In this document: positions 25,953 to 35,635 of the stretch, in pieces
Numbering within the stretch: the stretch's first letter is position 1
How the letters are laid out: each line of letters starts with the position of its first letter
NCBI GenBank assembly: GCA_011525685.1
Contig: WYBW01000041.1
Coordinates: forward strand, 1 to 56,427
Source of the DNA: Verrucomicrobiia bacterium
GTDB taxonomy: Bacteria; Verrucomicrobiota; Verrucomicrobiia; Limisphaerales; JADLHS01
Reading direction: 5' to 3'
Length of the DNA stretch: 56,427 bases
Notes under the pieces: generated by a model
Database searches by the model: none
What the model was told of the DNA's origin: nothing
The model's input: the letters and a program-made list of their open reading frames with translations, nothing else
Program-made: the position numbers and the translations under genes

Positions 25953-28634
25953 ATGTCCGTTCAAACGCAACTCACTCCCATGATGGCGCAGTATCGCCGC
26001 ATCAAGAGCGAGCTGCCCCGGGACGCGCTATTGCTGTTCCGGCTGGGCGACTTCTACGAGATGTTTTTTGAGGACGCCAAGGAAGGCGCGCGATTGCTCA
26101 ACCTTGCCCTCACGGCGCGCAACGGCATCCCCATGTGCGGCCTGCCGTTTCACGCCGCGAACGGGTACATCGCCCGAATTCTCAAGGCTGGGAGAAAGGT
26201 CGCCATCTGCGACCAGACCGAGGAGGCGCGGCCTGGAAAACTCGTCAATCGCGAGGTCACTCAAATTCTCTCACCCGGCACGCACTTTGATGAACGGATG
26301 CTGGTGGCCGAGCGGAACAACTTCCTGGCTGCGGTTTGCCCGGGCGGAAAACTCCTTGGCCTCGCGCTGGTGGACTTGACCACGGGCGATTTCCTGACGA
26401 CGGAATTGGAGTCTGACGCCGCGCTGCTGGCCGAACTCGAACGGTTGCGGCCGGCGGAGATTATCTTGCCGACGGAAGCAACTGCCCTGCGTGATTCGCT
26501 TCGGGGTTCATTCCAGATCCTGAGCGGCTACGACGACTGGACGTTCGCCCCGGAGACGGCGCTTTACACCGTGCGGGAGCATTTCAAGGTCGCCTCGCTC
26601 GACGGTTTCGGATTGAAGGATCGCGCGGCGGCCATTGGGGCGGCGGGGGCGGCGCTGCACTACCTCACGCAGCACCTGCGCCGCGACGTGAAGAACCTCA
26701 CGCGCATTTCCTTTTACCAACGGAGTGATTTCCTGGTGCTTGACCACACCACGCTGCGGCATCTCGAAATCCTCGAGCCGCTGCATCACGATGCGCCGCG
26801 CACGGCGTCGCTTTACGGCGCAATGAACCGCACGGTCACGCCCATGGGCGCGCGCCGCTTGCGCGACTGGCTCTCCCAGCCGCTCGCCGCGCTCGAGCCG
26901 ATTCGTCGCCGGCAGGAGGCGGTGCAGATGTTCATTCAGAGTTCTGCCGACCTCGATACATTTCGCGCGCAACTCACCGAGGTGCGTGATCTGGAGCGCA
27001 CGATTGGCCGGTTGAGTTCCGGCAGCGGCAATGCGCGCGATCTCGTCGTCCTTCGCGTGGCCTTGGAACAGATTCCCGCGCTGCGGAGGACGCTCACCAG
27101 CGTCGGACAGGCGTCGCGCCTGTCTCCATCTTCATTGCAGAGTTTTCAGGTAATGGATGACGCGGCGCGGCAGGAACCAGGCAGGATGCCCGTCCTAGTG
27201 AGCGAACTCACCTCGCAACTGTCCGAATCACCGGACTTGGTCGAATTGATTGCACGCGCCATTGTGGACGAACCGCCGCTCGCGTTGAAGGAAGGCGGCA
27301 TGATCCGCGACGGTTTCAGCGCGGAACTCGATGAGTTGCGCTCCGCCCAACGCGGCGGCAAGGACTGGATTGCCAAACTGCAGGCGGACGAAATCGCGGC
27401 GACCGGCATCTCGTCATTGAAGGTGCGGTTCAATTCCGTGTTCGGTTACTACATCGAAGTCACAAAGTCGAATCTGGACAAGGTTCCACCGCATTACATC
27501 CGCAAGCAGACCGTGGCCAACGGCGAGCGTTACATCACGCCCGAGTTGAAGGACATGGAAGGAAAAATCCTGGGGGCGGAGGAGCGCAGCGTGAAGCTGG
27601 AATACGAGTTGTTCCAACGCGTGCGGGAGGAGGTCTTGGGGCAGATGGCCAAGCTGCAACAAACCGCTGCCGCGCTCGCGCAGTTGGACGTGCTCGCGTG
27701 CTTTTCCGAAACGGCGCGCCTTCACAATTACTGCCGTCCGCAGGTGGGTGATGAGGGCGTGCTGTTCATTCGCGACGGACGCCATCCGGTCCTGGAACAG
27801 CAGTTGGTGGAGGAGCGCTTCGTGCCGAATGACACGGCGCTGAGTAGTCGGACAGGCGTCGCGCCTGTCTCTGACTTGAATACCCAAGTCCGAAGGCCAC
27901 AAGGCGGAGACATTTCAGATGGCGACAGGCGCGACGCCTGTCCTGCGTTCCCCCAAATCGCGCTCATCACCGGCCCGAACATGGCGGGCAAAAGCACTTA
28001 CATCCGGCAGGTGGCTCTGATTGTTTTGCTGGCGCACACGGGCAGTTTCGTCCCGGCCGCCGAAGCGCGGATTGATCGGGTGGACCGCATCTTCACGCGG
28101 ATTGGGGCAAGCGACGACCTCGCGCGCGGGCAAAGCACCTTCATGGTGGAGATGAGCGAAACGGCAAACATTCTGAACAACGCCACGCCGCGCAGCCTCA
28201 TCATCCTGGACGAAATCGGCCGCGGCACGAGCACGTTTGACGGCCTGAGCCTCGCGTGGAGCATCGTGGAACACCTGCACAATCAGGTGGGCGCAAAAAC
28301 ACTGTTCGCCACGCACTATCACGAATTGACCGAGCTGGCCCGGCGCCTGCCGCGCCTGAAGAATTTCAACGTCGCCGTGCGCGAGTGGCACGACTCGATT
28401 GTTTTTCTGCGCAAGATCGTCGAAGGCGGAACGGACAAGAGTTACGGCATTCACGTCGCGCGGCTGGCCGGGGTGCCGAAGGAAGTTTTGGAACGCGCGA
28501 AACAAATTCTCCTCAACCTGGAAGAATCCGAACTCACCCCCGAAGGCACGGTGCGACAGAGTTCACGCCGCCACCAGGACCGCAATAAACTCCAACAACT
28601 CGCCCCGCCGCCGCAGATGGATTTGTTCGGCTGA
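25953..28634 (+). CDS. mutS: DNA mismatch repair protein MutS
   Basis: 893 residues. N-terminal mismatch-reading domain with FYEMFF near residue 33 (the Phe-x-Glu wedge), connector and lever/clamp domains, ATPase with Walker A GPNMAGKST starting at residue 674, FMVEMSETANIL, Walker B LIILDEIGRGTSTFDG and the FATHYHELTEL signature, followed by the dimerisation tail ending in MDLFG. Compared with usual bacterial MutS it has two insertions, about residues 384-416 and 630-667, made of REP-like DNA (see separate repeats). The frame stays open and all key residues are kept, so it is probably functional in mismatch repair with an elsewhere-encoded MutL. Confidence 0.96.
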   Translation: MSVQTQLTPMMAQYRRIKSELPRDALLLFRLGDFYEMFFEDAKEGARLLNLALTARNGIPMCGLPFHAANGYIARILKAGRKVAICDQTEEARPGKLVNREVTQILSPGTHFDERMLVAERNNFLAAVCPGGKLLGLALVDLTTGDFLTTELESDAALLAELERLRPAEIILPTEATALRDSLRGSFQILSGYDDWTFAPETALYTVREHFKVASLDGFGLKDRAAAIGAAGAALHYLTQHLRRDVKNLTRISFYQRSDFLVLDHTTLRHLEILEPLHHDAPRTASLYGAMNRTVTPMGARRLRDWLSQPLAALEPIRRRQEAVQMFIQSSADLDTFRAQLTEVRDLERTIGRLSSGSGNARDLVVLRVALEQIPALRRTLTSVGQASRLSPSSLQSFQVMDDAARQEPGRMPVLVSELTSQLSESPDLVELIARAIVDEPPLALKEGGMIRDGFSAELDELRSAQRGGKDWIAKLQADEIAATGISSLKVRFNSVFGYYIEVTKSNLDKVPPHYIRKQTVANGERYITPELKDMEGKILGAEERSVKLEYELFQRVREEVLGQMAKLQQTAAALAQLDVLACFSETARLHNYCRPQVGDEGVLFIRDGRHPVLEQQLVEERFVPNDTALSSRTGVAPVSDLNTQVRRPQGGDISDGDRRDACPAFPQIALITGPNMAGKSTYIRQVALIVLLAHTGSFVPAAEARIDRVDRIFTRIGASDDLARGQSTFMVEMSETANILNNATPRSLIILDEIGRGTSTFDGLSLAWSIVEHLHNQVGAKTLFATHYHELTELARRLPRLKNFNVAVREWHDSIVFLRKIVEGGTDKSYGIHVARLAGVPKEVLERAKQILLNLEESELTPEGTVRQSSRRHQDRNKLQQLAPPPQMDLFG
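27102..27125. repeat. REP-like palindrome inside mutS, copy 1
   Basis: The core GACAGGCGTCGCGCCTGTC is an almost perfect palindrome. The same 24-base string recurs at 27847. Here it is read as VGQASRLS in the lever domain of MutS. Confidence 0.85.
27847..27870. repeat. REP-like palindrome inside mutS, copy 2
   Basis: Identical to copy 1 over 24 bases but read in another frame as RTGVAPVS, between the NDT strand and the Walker A strand of MutS. Confidence 0.85.
27924..27942. repeat. REP-like palindrome inside mutS, inverted copy 3
   Basis: GACAGGCGCGACGCCTGTC is the exact reverse complement of the core of copies 1 and 2. Read in a third frame it gives DRRDACP. With copy 2 it forms an inverted pair enclosing about 53 bases, the bipartite arrangement usual for mobile REP/BIME units. 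Confidence 0.85.
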
Positions 28635-28678
28635 AACCGCCGGCGCCGCACTGCCTGCTCACTGCTGATCGTTGTCGC

Positions 28679-30115
28679 TTACACCAACAACTTCTTCACC
28701 ACCTCACCGTGAACGTCCGTGAGCCGGAAATCGCGGCCTTGGAAACGATACGTGAGCTTCGTGTGATCGAAACCGAGCAGGTGCAGCATCGTGGCGTGCA
28801 GGTCGTGGACATGGACTCTGTCCGCCGTCGCATTGAATCCGAATTCGTCTGATTCGCCGAGCGTGAGGCCGGATTTGATGCCGCCGCCAGCCAGCCACAT
28901 GGTGAAACAATTCGGATGATGATCGCGCCCGTCGTCGCCGCCCTGCACCATCGGCGTGCGGCCAAATTCCCCGCCCCAGACGACCAGCGTGTCGTCCAAC
29001 ATGCCGCGCTGCTTGAGATCCTTGATGAGCGCGGCGCTGGCTTTGTCCGTGTCGCGGCAGTTTTTCTTCAGGTCGGCGACAAGATTGCCGTGCTGGTCCC
29101 AGGCCTCATGAAAAATTTCGATGAACCGCACGCCTTTCTCGGCCAGACGGCGCGCCAGGAGGCAGGCGTTGGCGTAAGTGCCCTTGCCCGGTTCAGCGCC
29201 ATACATCTCGAGCGTCTCCCGCGGCTCCTTGCTCAAGTCCATCAGCTCGGGCGCGGTGAGTTGCATCCGGTGCGCCAGTTCGAAGGAGTTGATCCGCGTC
29301 GCGATTTCCGGGTCGCCCGTGAAGTCGAGCCGTTTTTGATTCAACCGCTTGATTGAAGCCAGCGTGTCGCGCTGAATCTGATCGTCCACGCCTTTCGGGT
29401 TGGACAGGTAAAGCACGGGATCACCGACGCTGCGGAACATGACGCCCTGATGCACCGACGGCAGGAAACCGGCGCCCCAGTTCGACGCGCCACCGCTCGG
29501 ACCTTTGCTCCCCGTGCTGAACACCACGAACGCCGGCAGGTCCTGCGATTCCGCGCCGAGACCGTAAGTCGCCCACGCGCCCATGCTGGGCCGGCCGAAT
29601 TGCTGCGAGCCGGTGCTCATCAGAATCTGTCCCGGCGCGTGATTGAACGCATCGGTGTGCATGGACTTCACGATGGCGATGTCGTCCACGATCCCGGCGA
29701 GGTGCGGCAGAAGCTCGGACAATTCCGCTCCGCTTTGGCCGTGCCTCGCGAACTTGAACTTTGGCCCGAGCAGGGACGCATTCGGATTGATGAAAGCCGC
29801 ACGGTAGTTCTTGACCAAGTCCGCCGGAGGTGTCTTGCCATTCCAGTTTGCCAGCTCCGGTTTGTGGTCGAACAACTCCAGATGACTCGGCGCGCCGGCT
29901 TGAAAGAGGAAAATGACGCGCCTGGCTTTCGCGGGAAAATGCGGTTGCTTCGGCGCGAGCGGATTCGTGGGCGAAACTGGCGAGGCCCAACCGTTTTCGC
30001 GGAACAGTGTGCCGAGCGCGATGGCGCCCAAGCCAACGCCGCACTGCTGGAAGAACCAACGGCGGGTGATCCGCTTCGGATCAAGGCCGCGATAAAGATG
30101 GGATTGGCAGTTCAT
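28679..30115 (-). CDS. DUF1501 domain protein (sulfatase-like fold), Tat-exported
   Basis: 478 residues from ATG 30115; the frame is open 20 codons further but without conserved sequence. The leader [21 protein letters not shown] is Tat-like. Motifs [40 protein letters not shown]-type [24 protein letters not shown] and [17 protein letters not shown] are those of DUF1501, an alkaline-phosphatase-superfamily protein. It pairs with the upstream PSD1 gene (84 bases), the standard partnership in Planctomycetes and Verrucomicrobia. The pair is believed to act on polysaccharides or organic sulfates in the periplasm, but the reaction has not been shown to my knowledge. Confidence 0.93.
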   Translation of the reverse strand: MNCQSHLYRGLDPKRITRRWFFQQCGVGLGAIALGTLFRENGWASPVSPTNPLAPKQPHFPAKARRVIFLFQAGAPSHLELFDHKPELANWNGKTPPADLVKNYRAAFINPNASLLGPKFKFARHGQSGAELSELLPHLAGIVDDIAIVKSMHTDAFNHAPGQILMSTGSQQFGRPSMGAWATYGLGAESQDLPAFVVFSTGSKGPSGGASNWGAGFLPSVHQGVMFRSVGDPVLYLSNPKGVDDQIQRDTLASIKRLNQKRLDFTGDPEIATRINSFELAHRMQLTAPELMDLSKEPRETLEMYGAEPGKGTYANACLLARRLAEKGVRFIEIFHEAWDQHGNLVADLKKNCRDTDKASAALIKDLKQRGMLDDTLVVWGGEFGRTPMVQGGDDGRDHHPNCFTMWLAGGGIKSGLTLGESDEFGFNATADRVHVHDLHATMLHLLGFDHTKLTYRFQGRDFRLTDVHGEVVKKLLV

Positions 30116-30199
30116 GGCTGGAGAATCACCCAAGCCCCCAAAAACGGTTGAGTTGCGGCATCCGGCTTTGGGCACTTGGGCGTTTGGGTGTTTTCATTT

Positions 30200-33100
30200 T
30201 CACTCCTTCGTGATCGTCTCGTCCAGGTTCAACAGGACGCGTGACACGACGGTGTAGGCTGCCAACTGCGTCGGTGTCGTGCCGTCGGGAATATCGCCGG
30301 ACTTCTCGGTTGATCCTGTGGCAAGCTCCAAGGGGTTCACCCAGCCGGCGGCGATGTGCTGTTTCTGCTTCTCCAGCAAGGCGAGCAACTCCTTCCGCTC
30401 GCTGCTGGTTGGCGGACGTGACAGAGTGCGGCGGAAGGCAAAGTTGATTCGCTCGGCATCGGTTTTGCCACCCTCGGTCAAGGTGAGGCGCGCGAGGGCT
30501 TGGGCACATTCCATGAAGGTAGGCTCATTCAGCGAAACCAGCGCCTGAAGCGGCGTGTTCGAGCGCAGCCGCCGGACGCAGGAGAAGTCGCCATTGGGCG
30601 CGTCAAACGTTTGCAGCATCGGATACGGCACGGAGCGGAACTTGAAAACGTAGAGGCCGCGGCGGTAGCGTTCGGACCCGGTGTCCTCCTTCCAAGTCTT
30701 CGGTCCGTAGCTGGCGGGCGGTTGGAACAGGAAATCCGGCGCCGGCGGGAAAACACTGCGCCCGCCGATCTCGGGATTCAGCAATCCGCTGGTCGCGAGC
30801 GCAATGTCGCGAACAATCTCGCCTTCCACACGCAGCCGCGAACTGCGCGCGAGCAAGCGGTTGTAAGGATCTCTCGTGTAAAGCTGCGGCGTCACGCGCG
30901 ACGATTGCCGATACGTGGAGCTCGTGACGATGAGTCGGTGCAGCTTCTTGGCGCTCCAGCCCGAATCCACGAACTCGCACGCCAGCCAGTCCAGCAATTT
31001 CGGGTGCGACGGCGCTTCACAGCGCGTGCCGAAATCTTCCGGCGATTCCACGAGGCCGGTGCCGAAGTAAGCCTGCCAAACGCGATTCACGAATGCTCGC
31101 GCCGTGGTTGGCGACTTCTTGTCCACCAGCCATTTTGCCAGGGTCAGTCGCGAGCCGTCCGCATCGGCTGGCAGCGGATGCAGAATCGCCGGCACGCCAA
31201 AGTTGACTTCGTGGCCGGGCTTGAGCCAGTCGCCGCGTTTGAACAGGTGCGTGGGGCGGAGAGCCTCGTCGGGCGACAAACCGTCTCGCGCCAGCAACGT
31301 CAGCGTGGGCGTGCCTTCGGGCCACTGTTTCCAGAGGGCTTCGATCTTTTCGTTGACCTCTTTGAACTCTGGGACAGTCGTGCGCCAATAACTGAAGACC
31401 GTTGCGACCTGCGCGAGCGACCTTTGCTCGCGTGAAATCTTGAAAATCTCCCGCACGCCGGCCGGGAGCGGGTCGGCGACCATGTTCGTCGCACTGGTGA
31501 CGCTGATGCGGAATCGGCCCAGGTTGTGGTTCTGGTTGTCGTCAGAATTCGCGCCACCATGATTCTGCTGCAGGCGGAAGTTCAGTTCGACACCTTGCGC
31601 GAAGGTCAGTGGCTTTTCGGGGATGAACACCGCTTTGCGGGGCTGATTGCGCCGGCCCGGCCCGGCGTCAATACCCCACGCGGTCGTGTCCTGGCCGTCA
31701 ATGGCGAAGGCCACCGGACCATAGGTACGCCTCTTGTCAGATTTATCGCCAAACTCGGCCTCCAAGTCTTTCTCGGGATTCTCGAAATCCGCGGTCGCCC
31801 TCACGAATTTCACCTCAACCTTGTTGGTCCGGTTTGCCAGGTCCACGGCTTCGACCTTGAATTCGGTCAGTGCCGCCATGCCCTTGAGCGAACGGCCCGG
31901 TCCGCCACAAGGCAGGTTCGGATCCGTCAGTTGTTCGAACTGGAACGCACCGATGGACGGCAGATGATTCGTGCCGCGGAAATGGGAAGTCCACTTCGTG
32001 GGCGCGTAACCCGCCGCGCGGATCGAGCCGTCATCATAGTAGTAATAGCGCGCGGAATTGTCCCCCGCGTTGACGCTGCGCACCGTCACCCACTCGGGTT
32101 GATTGCCTCTTAGCGAATCCTCCCAGCGAGTCATCCGCTCCTCCCAATCAGGCGACGTATGGCGGAGACCCGCTTCCAGGTCGCGCATTTGCCGCGAGAG
32201 ATTCGCCACGAGCATTTGCTCGCTGGCGCTGTAGGTGATGGTTGAAGCCTCGTGGTCGTTGTTCAGAAACGCGAACAGGCGATAGTACTCCTCCTGGGAG
32301 ATGGGATCAAACTTGTGGTGGTGACACTGTGCGCACTGGATGGTGAGGCCCAGCACGCTCTTGCCGATGGCGTCCATGCGGTCGAACAAGCCCTCCATGC
32401 GGAATTGTTCGGGGTCAATGCCGCCCTCCTCATTGAGCATGGCGTTGCGGAGAAAACCGGTGGCCACGATCTGGTCCTGCGTGGCGTTGGGAAGCTGGTC
32501 ACCGGCGATTTGTTCGATGATGAATTGGTCGTAAGGCAGATCGCGATTGAGCGCATGAATGACCCAGTCTCGGTAAGGCCATATCCACCGCGGCTTGTCT
32601 TTCTCAAATCCGTCCGAGTCCGCGTAACGCGCCGCATCCAGCCAGTGCCGTGCCCAACGCTCGCCGTAATGCGGCGAAGCCAGCAGACGCTCGACGTGTC
32701 TTTCGTAAGCTTGCGGCGATTTGTCGGCGAGGAAAGCGTCCACCTCCTGCGGAGTCGGTGGCAGACCGACAAGGTCCAGCGAGAGCCGCCGAAGCAAAGT
32801 GATCTTGTCCGCTTCGGGTGAAGGCTGGAGTTTTTCCCTTTCCAGCCGGTCAAGAACGAATCGGTCAATGGGGTTTCGCGCCCAGCGTTGGTTTCTCGGT
32901 TCAGGCGGCATCGGGCGGGTCGGAGTCTTGAACGCCCAGTGATTGGTCGCCGCGCTGTAAGCCGCGATCGCCCCGCCTTCCCACACCGCGCCCTGATCAA
33001 TCCAGGCGCGCACCAGACCGATCTGTTCCTCCGTAAACTTCTCCTTCTTGCGAGGCATCCCGGCGATGCTCTGATGAGTATCCGCGAGCACCTGGACGAG

Positions 33101-33382
33101 GAGGCTTGCGGCGCTGTTTCCAGGAACGATGGCCGGTCCGTGCTCGCCACCCTTCAGCGCGAACTCAAGTCCATCCAGGCGCAGACCCGATTCCTGCTTC
33201 TTGTCGCCATGGCAATCGAAACAGCGCTCGGCGAACAGCTTCAGAAGGTCCTGGTCGAAATTGACCTTCTGCGTCGCGGCTGACGGCAACGCGCGCTCCG
33301 CTTGACCGCCAAGCGCGAAGCACATTCGCGCGGCCTGCCCCAGGACAAGCAGGACGCAAATGGCGAAGCGGCAGTTCAACAT
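30200..33382 (-). CDS. PSD1/planctomycete cytochrome C domain protein (PSCyt1, DUF1549, DUF1553)
   Basis: 1060 residues with a signal peptide (LNCRFAICVLLVLGQAARMC). The cytochrome-like domain has a c-type heme site C54-F-D-C57-H58, then SGLRLDG. DUF1549 (PSCyt2) covers about 160-370 with NPIDRFVLDRLE, SLDLVGLPPTP, YGERWARHWLDAARYADSDG. A beta-sandwich insertion about 430-640 probably binds carbohydrate. DUF1553 (PSD1) covers about 740-1050 with ARAFVNRVWQAYFGTGLV and LLARSSRLRVEGEIVRD. It is exported and attaches heme. It precedes the DUF1501 gene in one transcription unit. The divergent rpsJ promoter lies upstream. Confidence 0.94.
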   Translation of the reverse strand: MLNCRFAICVLLVLGQAARMCFALGGQAERALPSAATQKVNFDQDLLKLFAERCFDCHGDKKQESGLRLDGLEFALKGGEHGPAIVPGNSAASLLVQVLADTHQSIAGMPRKKEKFTEEQIGLVRAWIDQGAVWEGGAIAAYSAATNHWAFKTPTRPMPPEPRNQRWARNPIDRFVLDRLEREKLQPSPEADKITLLRRLSLDLVGLPPTPQEVDAFLADKSPQAYERHVERLLASPHYGERWARHWLDAARYADSDGFEKDKPRWIWPYRDWVIHALNRDLPYDQFIIEQIAGDQLPNATQDQIVATGFLRNAMLNEEGGIDPEQFRMEGLFDRMDAIGKSVLGLTIQCAQCHHHKFDPISQEEYYRLFAFLNNDHEASTITYSASEQMLVANLSRQMRDLEAGLRHTSPDWEERMTRWEDSLRGNQPEWVTVRSVNAGDNSARYYYYDDGSIRAAGYAPTKWTSHFRGTNHLPSIGAFQFEQLTDPNLPCGGPGRSLKGMAALTEFKVEAVDLANRTNKVEVKFVRATADFENPEKDLEAEFGDKSDKRRTYGPVAFAIDGQDTTAWGIDAGPGRRNQPRKAVFIPEKPLTFAQGVELNFRLQQNHGGANSDDNQNHNLGRFRISVTSATNMVADPLPAGVREIFKISREQRSLAQVATVFSYWRTTVPEFKEVNEKIEALWKQWPEGTPTLTLLARDGLSPDEALRPTHLFKRGDWLKPGHEVNFGVPAILHPLPADADGSRLTLAKWLVDKKSPTTARAFVNRVWQAYFGTGLVESPEDFGTRCEAPSHPKLLDWLACEFVDSGWSAKKLHRLIVTSSTYRQSSRVTPQLYTRDPYNRLLARSSRLRVEGEIVRDIALATSGLLNPEIGGRSVFPPAPDFLFQPPASYGPKTWKEDTGSERYRRGLYVFKFRSVPYPMLQTFDAPNGDFSCVRRLRSNTPLQALVSLNEPTFMECAQALARLTLTEGGKTDAERINFAFRRTLSRPPTSSERKELLALLEKQKQHIAAGWVNPLELATGSTEKSGDIPDGTTPTQLAAYTVVSRVLLNLDETITKE

Positions 33383-33473
33383 GGCGCGCGAGTGATTTCA
33401 GGGCGCAATCTGCCGCAGTCGGGCGCGGTGGCCAAGGCATTTATGGCACGACCCAGATTTTTTGAAAAAATCA

Positions 33474-33501
33474 TTGCACGGCGGACTGGCTCTGCTAAAG
33501 T
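33474..33501 (+). promoter_or_regulatory. Putative rpsJ operon promoter
   Basis: TTGCAC at 33474-33479 and TAAAGT at 33496-33501 with 16-base spacing. A leader of about 60 bases follows. It contains a CGTCCG/CGGACG hairpin near 33505-33523 and an ATTG/CAAT stem near 33545, which could serve ribosomal-protein feedback. Confidence 0.55.
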
Positions 33502-33569
33502 CCGCGTCCGCTTGCCCACGGACGGGGGCGGAATGACTTTCGGTTGATTGGCAGACAATTGTTCTTTGT

Positions 33570-33878
33570 ATGACTGGACAACGCATTCGGATTCGGCTCA
33601 AAGCCTATGACCATCGCGTCATAGATCAGTCGGCGCGCGAAATCGCCGACACCGTCAAGCGCACGGGCGCGCGCGTCGCTGGCCCCATTCCCCTTCCCAC
33701 GCGCATCGAACGATTCACCGTGCAACGCTCCCCGCACGCGGACAAGAAGTCGCAGGAAACCTTCGAGCAACGCACCCACAAACGGCTGATTGACATCATC
33801 GAGCCAACCGCCAAGACCGTGGATGAGTTGAAAAAGCTCAATCTGCCGGCGGGCGTGGACATCACGATCAAGATTTAA
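33570..33878 (+). CDS. rpsJ: 30S ribosomal protein S10
   Basis: 102 residues, full length, with the signature [20 protein letters not shown] and [14 protein letters not shown]. It is part of the 30S head and of antitermination complexes with NusB. The ATG lacks a Shine-Dalgarno sequence. First gene of a four-gene operon. Confidence 0.97.
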   Translation: MTGQRIRIRLKAYDHRVIDQSAREIADTVKRTGARVAGPIPLPTRIERFTVQRSPHADKKSQETFEQRTHKRLIDIIEPTAKTVDELKKLNLPAGVDITIKI

Positions 33879-33890
33879 CCTCTTACCCCT

Positions 33891-34589
33891 ATGCCTCTCG
33901 GATTACTTGGTAAAAAACTCGGCCACACGCGCGTCTATGACGCCAAGGGCGTCGTGACGGCGGTCACCGTGGTGCTCGCCGGCCCAAACCGGGTGCTGCA
34001 ATGCAAGACCACCGAATCGGACGGTTACAATGCGGTGCAACTCGGGTTTGACGAGCAGAAGGAACACCGCCTGACCAAACCGCTGTTGGGCCACCTCAAG
34101 AAGTTCAACGGCGCGCCGGTCAAGCGCATCCGCGAATTCCGCAACTTCAGCCAGGCAGTGAAACCCGGGGACACGGTGGGCGCGACCTTGTTCGCCCCCG
34201 GAGACTTTGTGGACGCCATCGGCATCACCAAGGGGCGGGGCTTCGAGGGCGTGGTGAAGCGGCATCGGTTTGCCGGCGGCGATTCGACCCACGGCGCCAA
34301 GGGCTGGCATCGTCGTTCCGGCGCGATTGGCCAGCGTTTGTTTCCGGGCACGGTCATGCGCGGCATGCGAATGCCCGGGCACATGGGGCAGGTGCGTCGC
34401 ACGACCCAGAATCTTCAGGTCATTCAGGTCCGCGAGGCGGAGAATCTCTTGTTGATCAAGGGCTCGATTCCCGGCGCCGAGGGTGATTACGTCATTATCC
34501 GCGAATCGAAAAAGCGACCCAAGGGCTGGAAGCCGCCCGAGTCCAAAGTGCTTGCCGGGCGCAAAGCCGACGCGGCCAAGAAGAAGTAA
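33891..34589 (+). CDS. rplC: 50S ribosomal protein L3
   Basis: 232 residues starting 12 bases after rpsJ. It shows LLGKKLGHTRVYDAKG, KGRGFEGVVKRHRFAGG and the signature HRRSGAIGQRLFPGTVMRGMRMPGHMG, ending in a basic Lys-rich tail (KADAAKKK) longer than in E. coli. It folds at the peptidyl-transferase centre and starts 50S assembly. No Shine-Dalgarno sequence. Confidence 0.97.
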   Translation: MPLGLLGKKLGHTRVYDAKGVVTAVTVVLAGPNRVLQCKTTESDGYNAVQLGFDEQKEHRLTKPLLGHLKKFNGAPVKRIREFRNFSQAVKPGDTVGATLFAPGDFVDAIGITKGRGFEGVVKRHRFAGGDSTHGAKGWHRRSGAIGQRLFPGTVMRGMRMPGHMGQVRRTTQNLQVIQVREAENLLLIKGSIPGAEGDYVIIRESKKRPKGWKPPESKVLAGRKADAAKKK

Positions 34590-34631
34590 ACCACTGACGA
34601 TCAACCTGTCCAAAGCGTAGAACGGCAGACA

Positions 34632-35258
34632 ATGAAACTTACGGTCAAAGACATCAAAGGAAACGATCAGGGTGAACTGGACGTCCAGTTTGCGCTCATC
34701 GAGGATGGCCGGGGCACCCAGGCCGTCCATGACACGGTGGTCGCTTATCAGGCCCGCCAGCGCATGGGCACTGCCAGCACCAAGACCATGGGCGAAGTGG
34801 CCGGCAGCGGCAAAAAACCGTGGCGGCAGAAAGGCACGGGCCGCGCCCGCGCGGGTTCGTTCCAGTCTCCCCTCTGGCGGGGCGGCGGCGTGACGTTCGG
34901 TCCGAAACCGCGCGACTTTGACAAGAAAGTCAACGCCCGCACCAGGCGACTGGCCTTCCGCAAGGCGTTGAGCGAGCGATTGAAGGCCGGCGATGTCGTG
35001 GTCGTGGATGACCTGAAGCTCGGCTCGCCCAAGACGAAGGAATTTGCAGGTGTCATGTCCGCGCTGGCACTCAAGGGTTCGACCCTTGTCGTGGCGCCCG
35101 GCCTGGACAAAAACCTCACGCTCGCCTCGCGCAACCTGCCGGGCGTGGCTTTGACCACGAGCGATGCGCTCAACACCTACGACCTGTTGCGGCCCGACAA
35201 GCTGCTTTTCACCCGCAGCGCCTTCGAAAAGGTCGAGGCGCGCCTCGCCAAAGGCTGA
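34632..35258 (+). CDS. rplD: 50S ribosomal protein L4
   Basis: 208 residues with the conserved loop KKPWRQKGTGRARAGSFQSP and GGGVTFGPKPRDF that enters the exit tunnel. In enterobacteria L4 also represses its own operon by binding the S10 leader; whether that occurs here is open. 42 bases after rplC. Confidence 0.97.
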   Translation: MKLTVKDIKGNDQGELDVQFALIEDGRGTQAVHDTVVAYQARQRMGTASTKTMGEVAGSGKKPWRQKGTGRARAGSFQSPLWRGGGVTFGPKPRDFDKKVNARTRRLAFRKALSERLKAGDVVVVDDLKLGSPKTKEFAGVMSALALKGSTLVVAPGLDKNLTLASRNLPGVALTTSDALNTYDLLRPDKLLFTRSAFEKVEARLAKG

Positions 35259-35296
35259 GGGCGGGACCGGCTGGCAGTCTGAACGAGACAACACCC

Positions 35297-35578
35297 ATGA
35301 ATTCATTTGCGATCATCAAGACCGTGCGCCTGACCGAGAAAGGCACGCGCCAGGGCGAGAAGTACAATCAATACACCGTCGTGGCCGACCCGCGCGCCAA
35401 CAAGATGCAAATCCGCCAGGCCGTGCAGGAATTGTTCAAGGTGAAAGTGACCCGGGTCAACACCCTGAACGTGCGCGGCAAGGCCCGTCGCCAGCGCACC
35501 ACCCAGGCCGGCAGGACGCCGAGTTGGAAGAAAGCCATCGTCACCCTCAAGGAAGGGGACAAGATCGTTTTGACTTGA
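35297..35578 (+). CDS. rplW: 50S ribosomal protein L23
   Basis: 93 residues with IIKTVRLTEKGTRQGEKYNQY and VNTLNVRGKARRQRTTQAGR, the tunnel-exit protein that docks trigger factor and SRP. It starts 38 bases after rplD. In most bacteria rplB would follow directly; here a terminator does. Confidence 0.96.
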   Translation: MNSFAIIKTVRLTEKGTRQGEKYNQYTVVADPRANKMQIRQAVQELFKVKVTRVNTLNVRGKARRQRTTQAGRTPSWKKAIVTLKEGDKIVLT

Positions 35579-35594
35579 TCGGGATTTGAACCCG

Positions 35595-35635
35595 AAACGG
35601 CGTGCGGCGCGAAAGCGTTTCACGCCGTTTTGGTT
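35595..35635 (+). terminator. Rho-independent terminator after rplW
   Basis: AAACGGCGTG at 35595-35604 pairs perfectly with CACGCCGTTT at 35621-35630, followed by TTTTGGTTT. It lies 17 bases after the rplW stop and ends the operon. Confidence 0.8.

Noticed and set aside
33903..35306. Minus-strand frame of about 470 codons over the ribosomal genes
   Set aside because: Antisense to rplC and rplD, which are certain.
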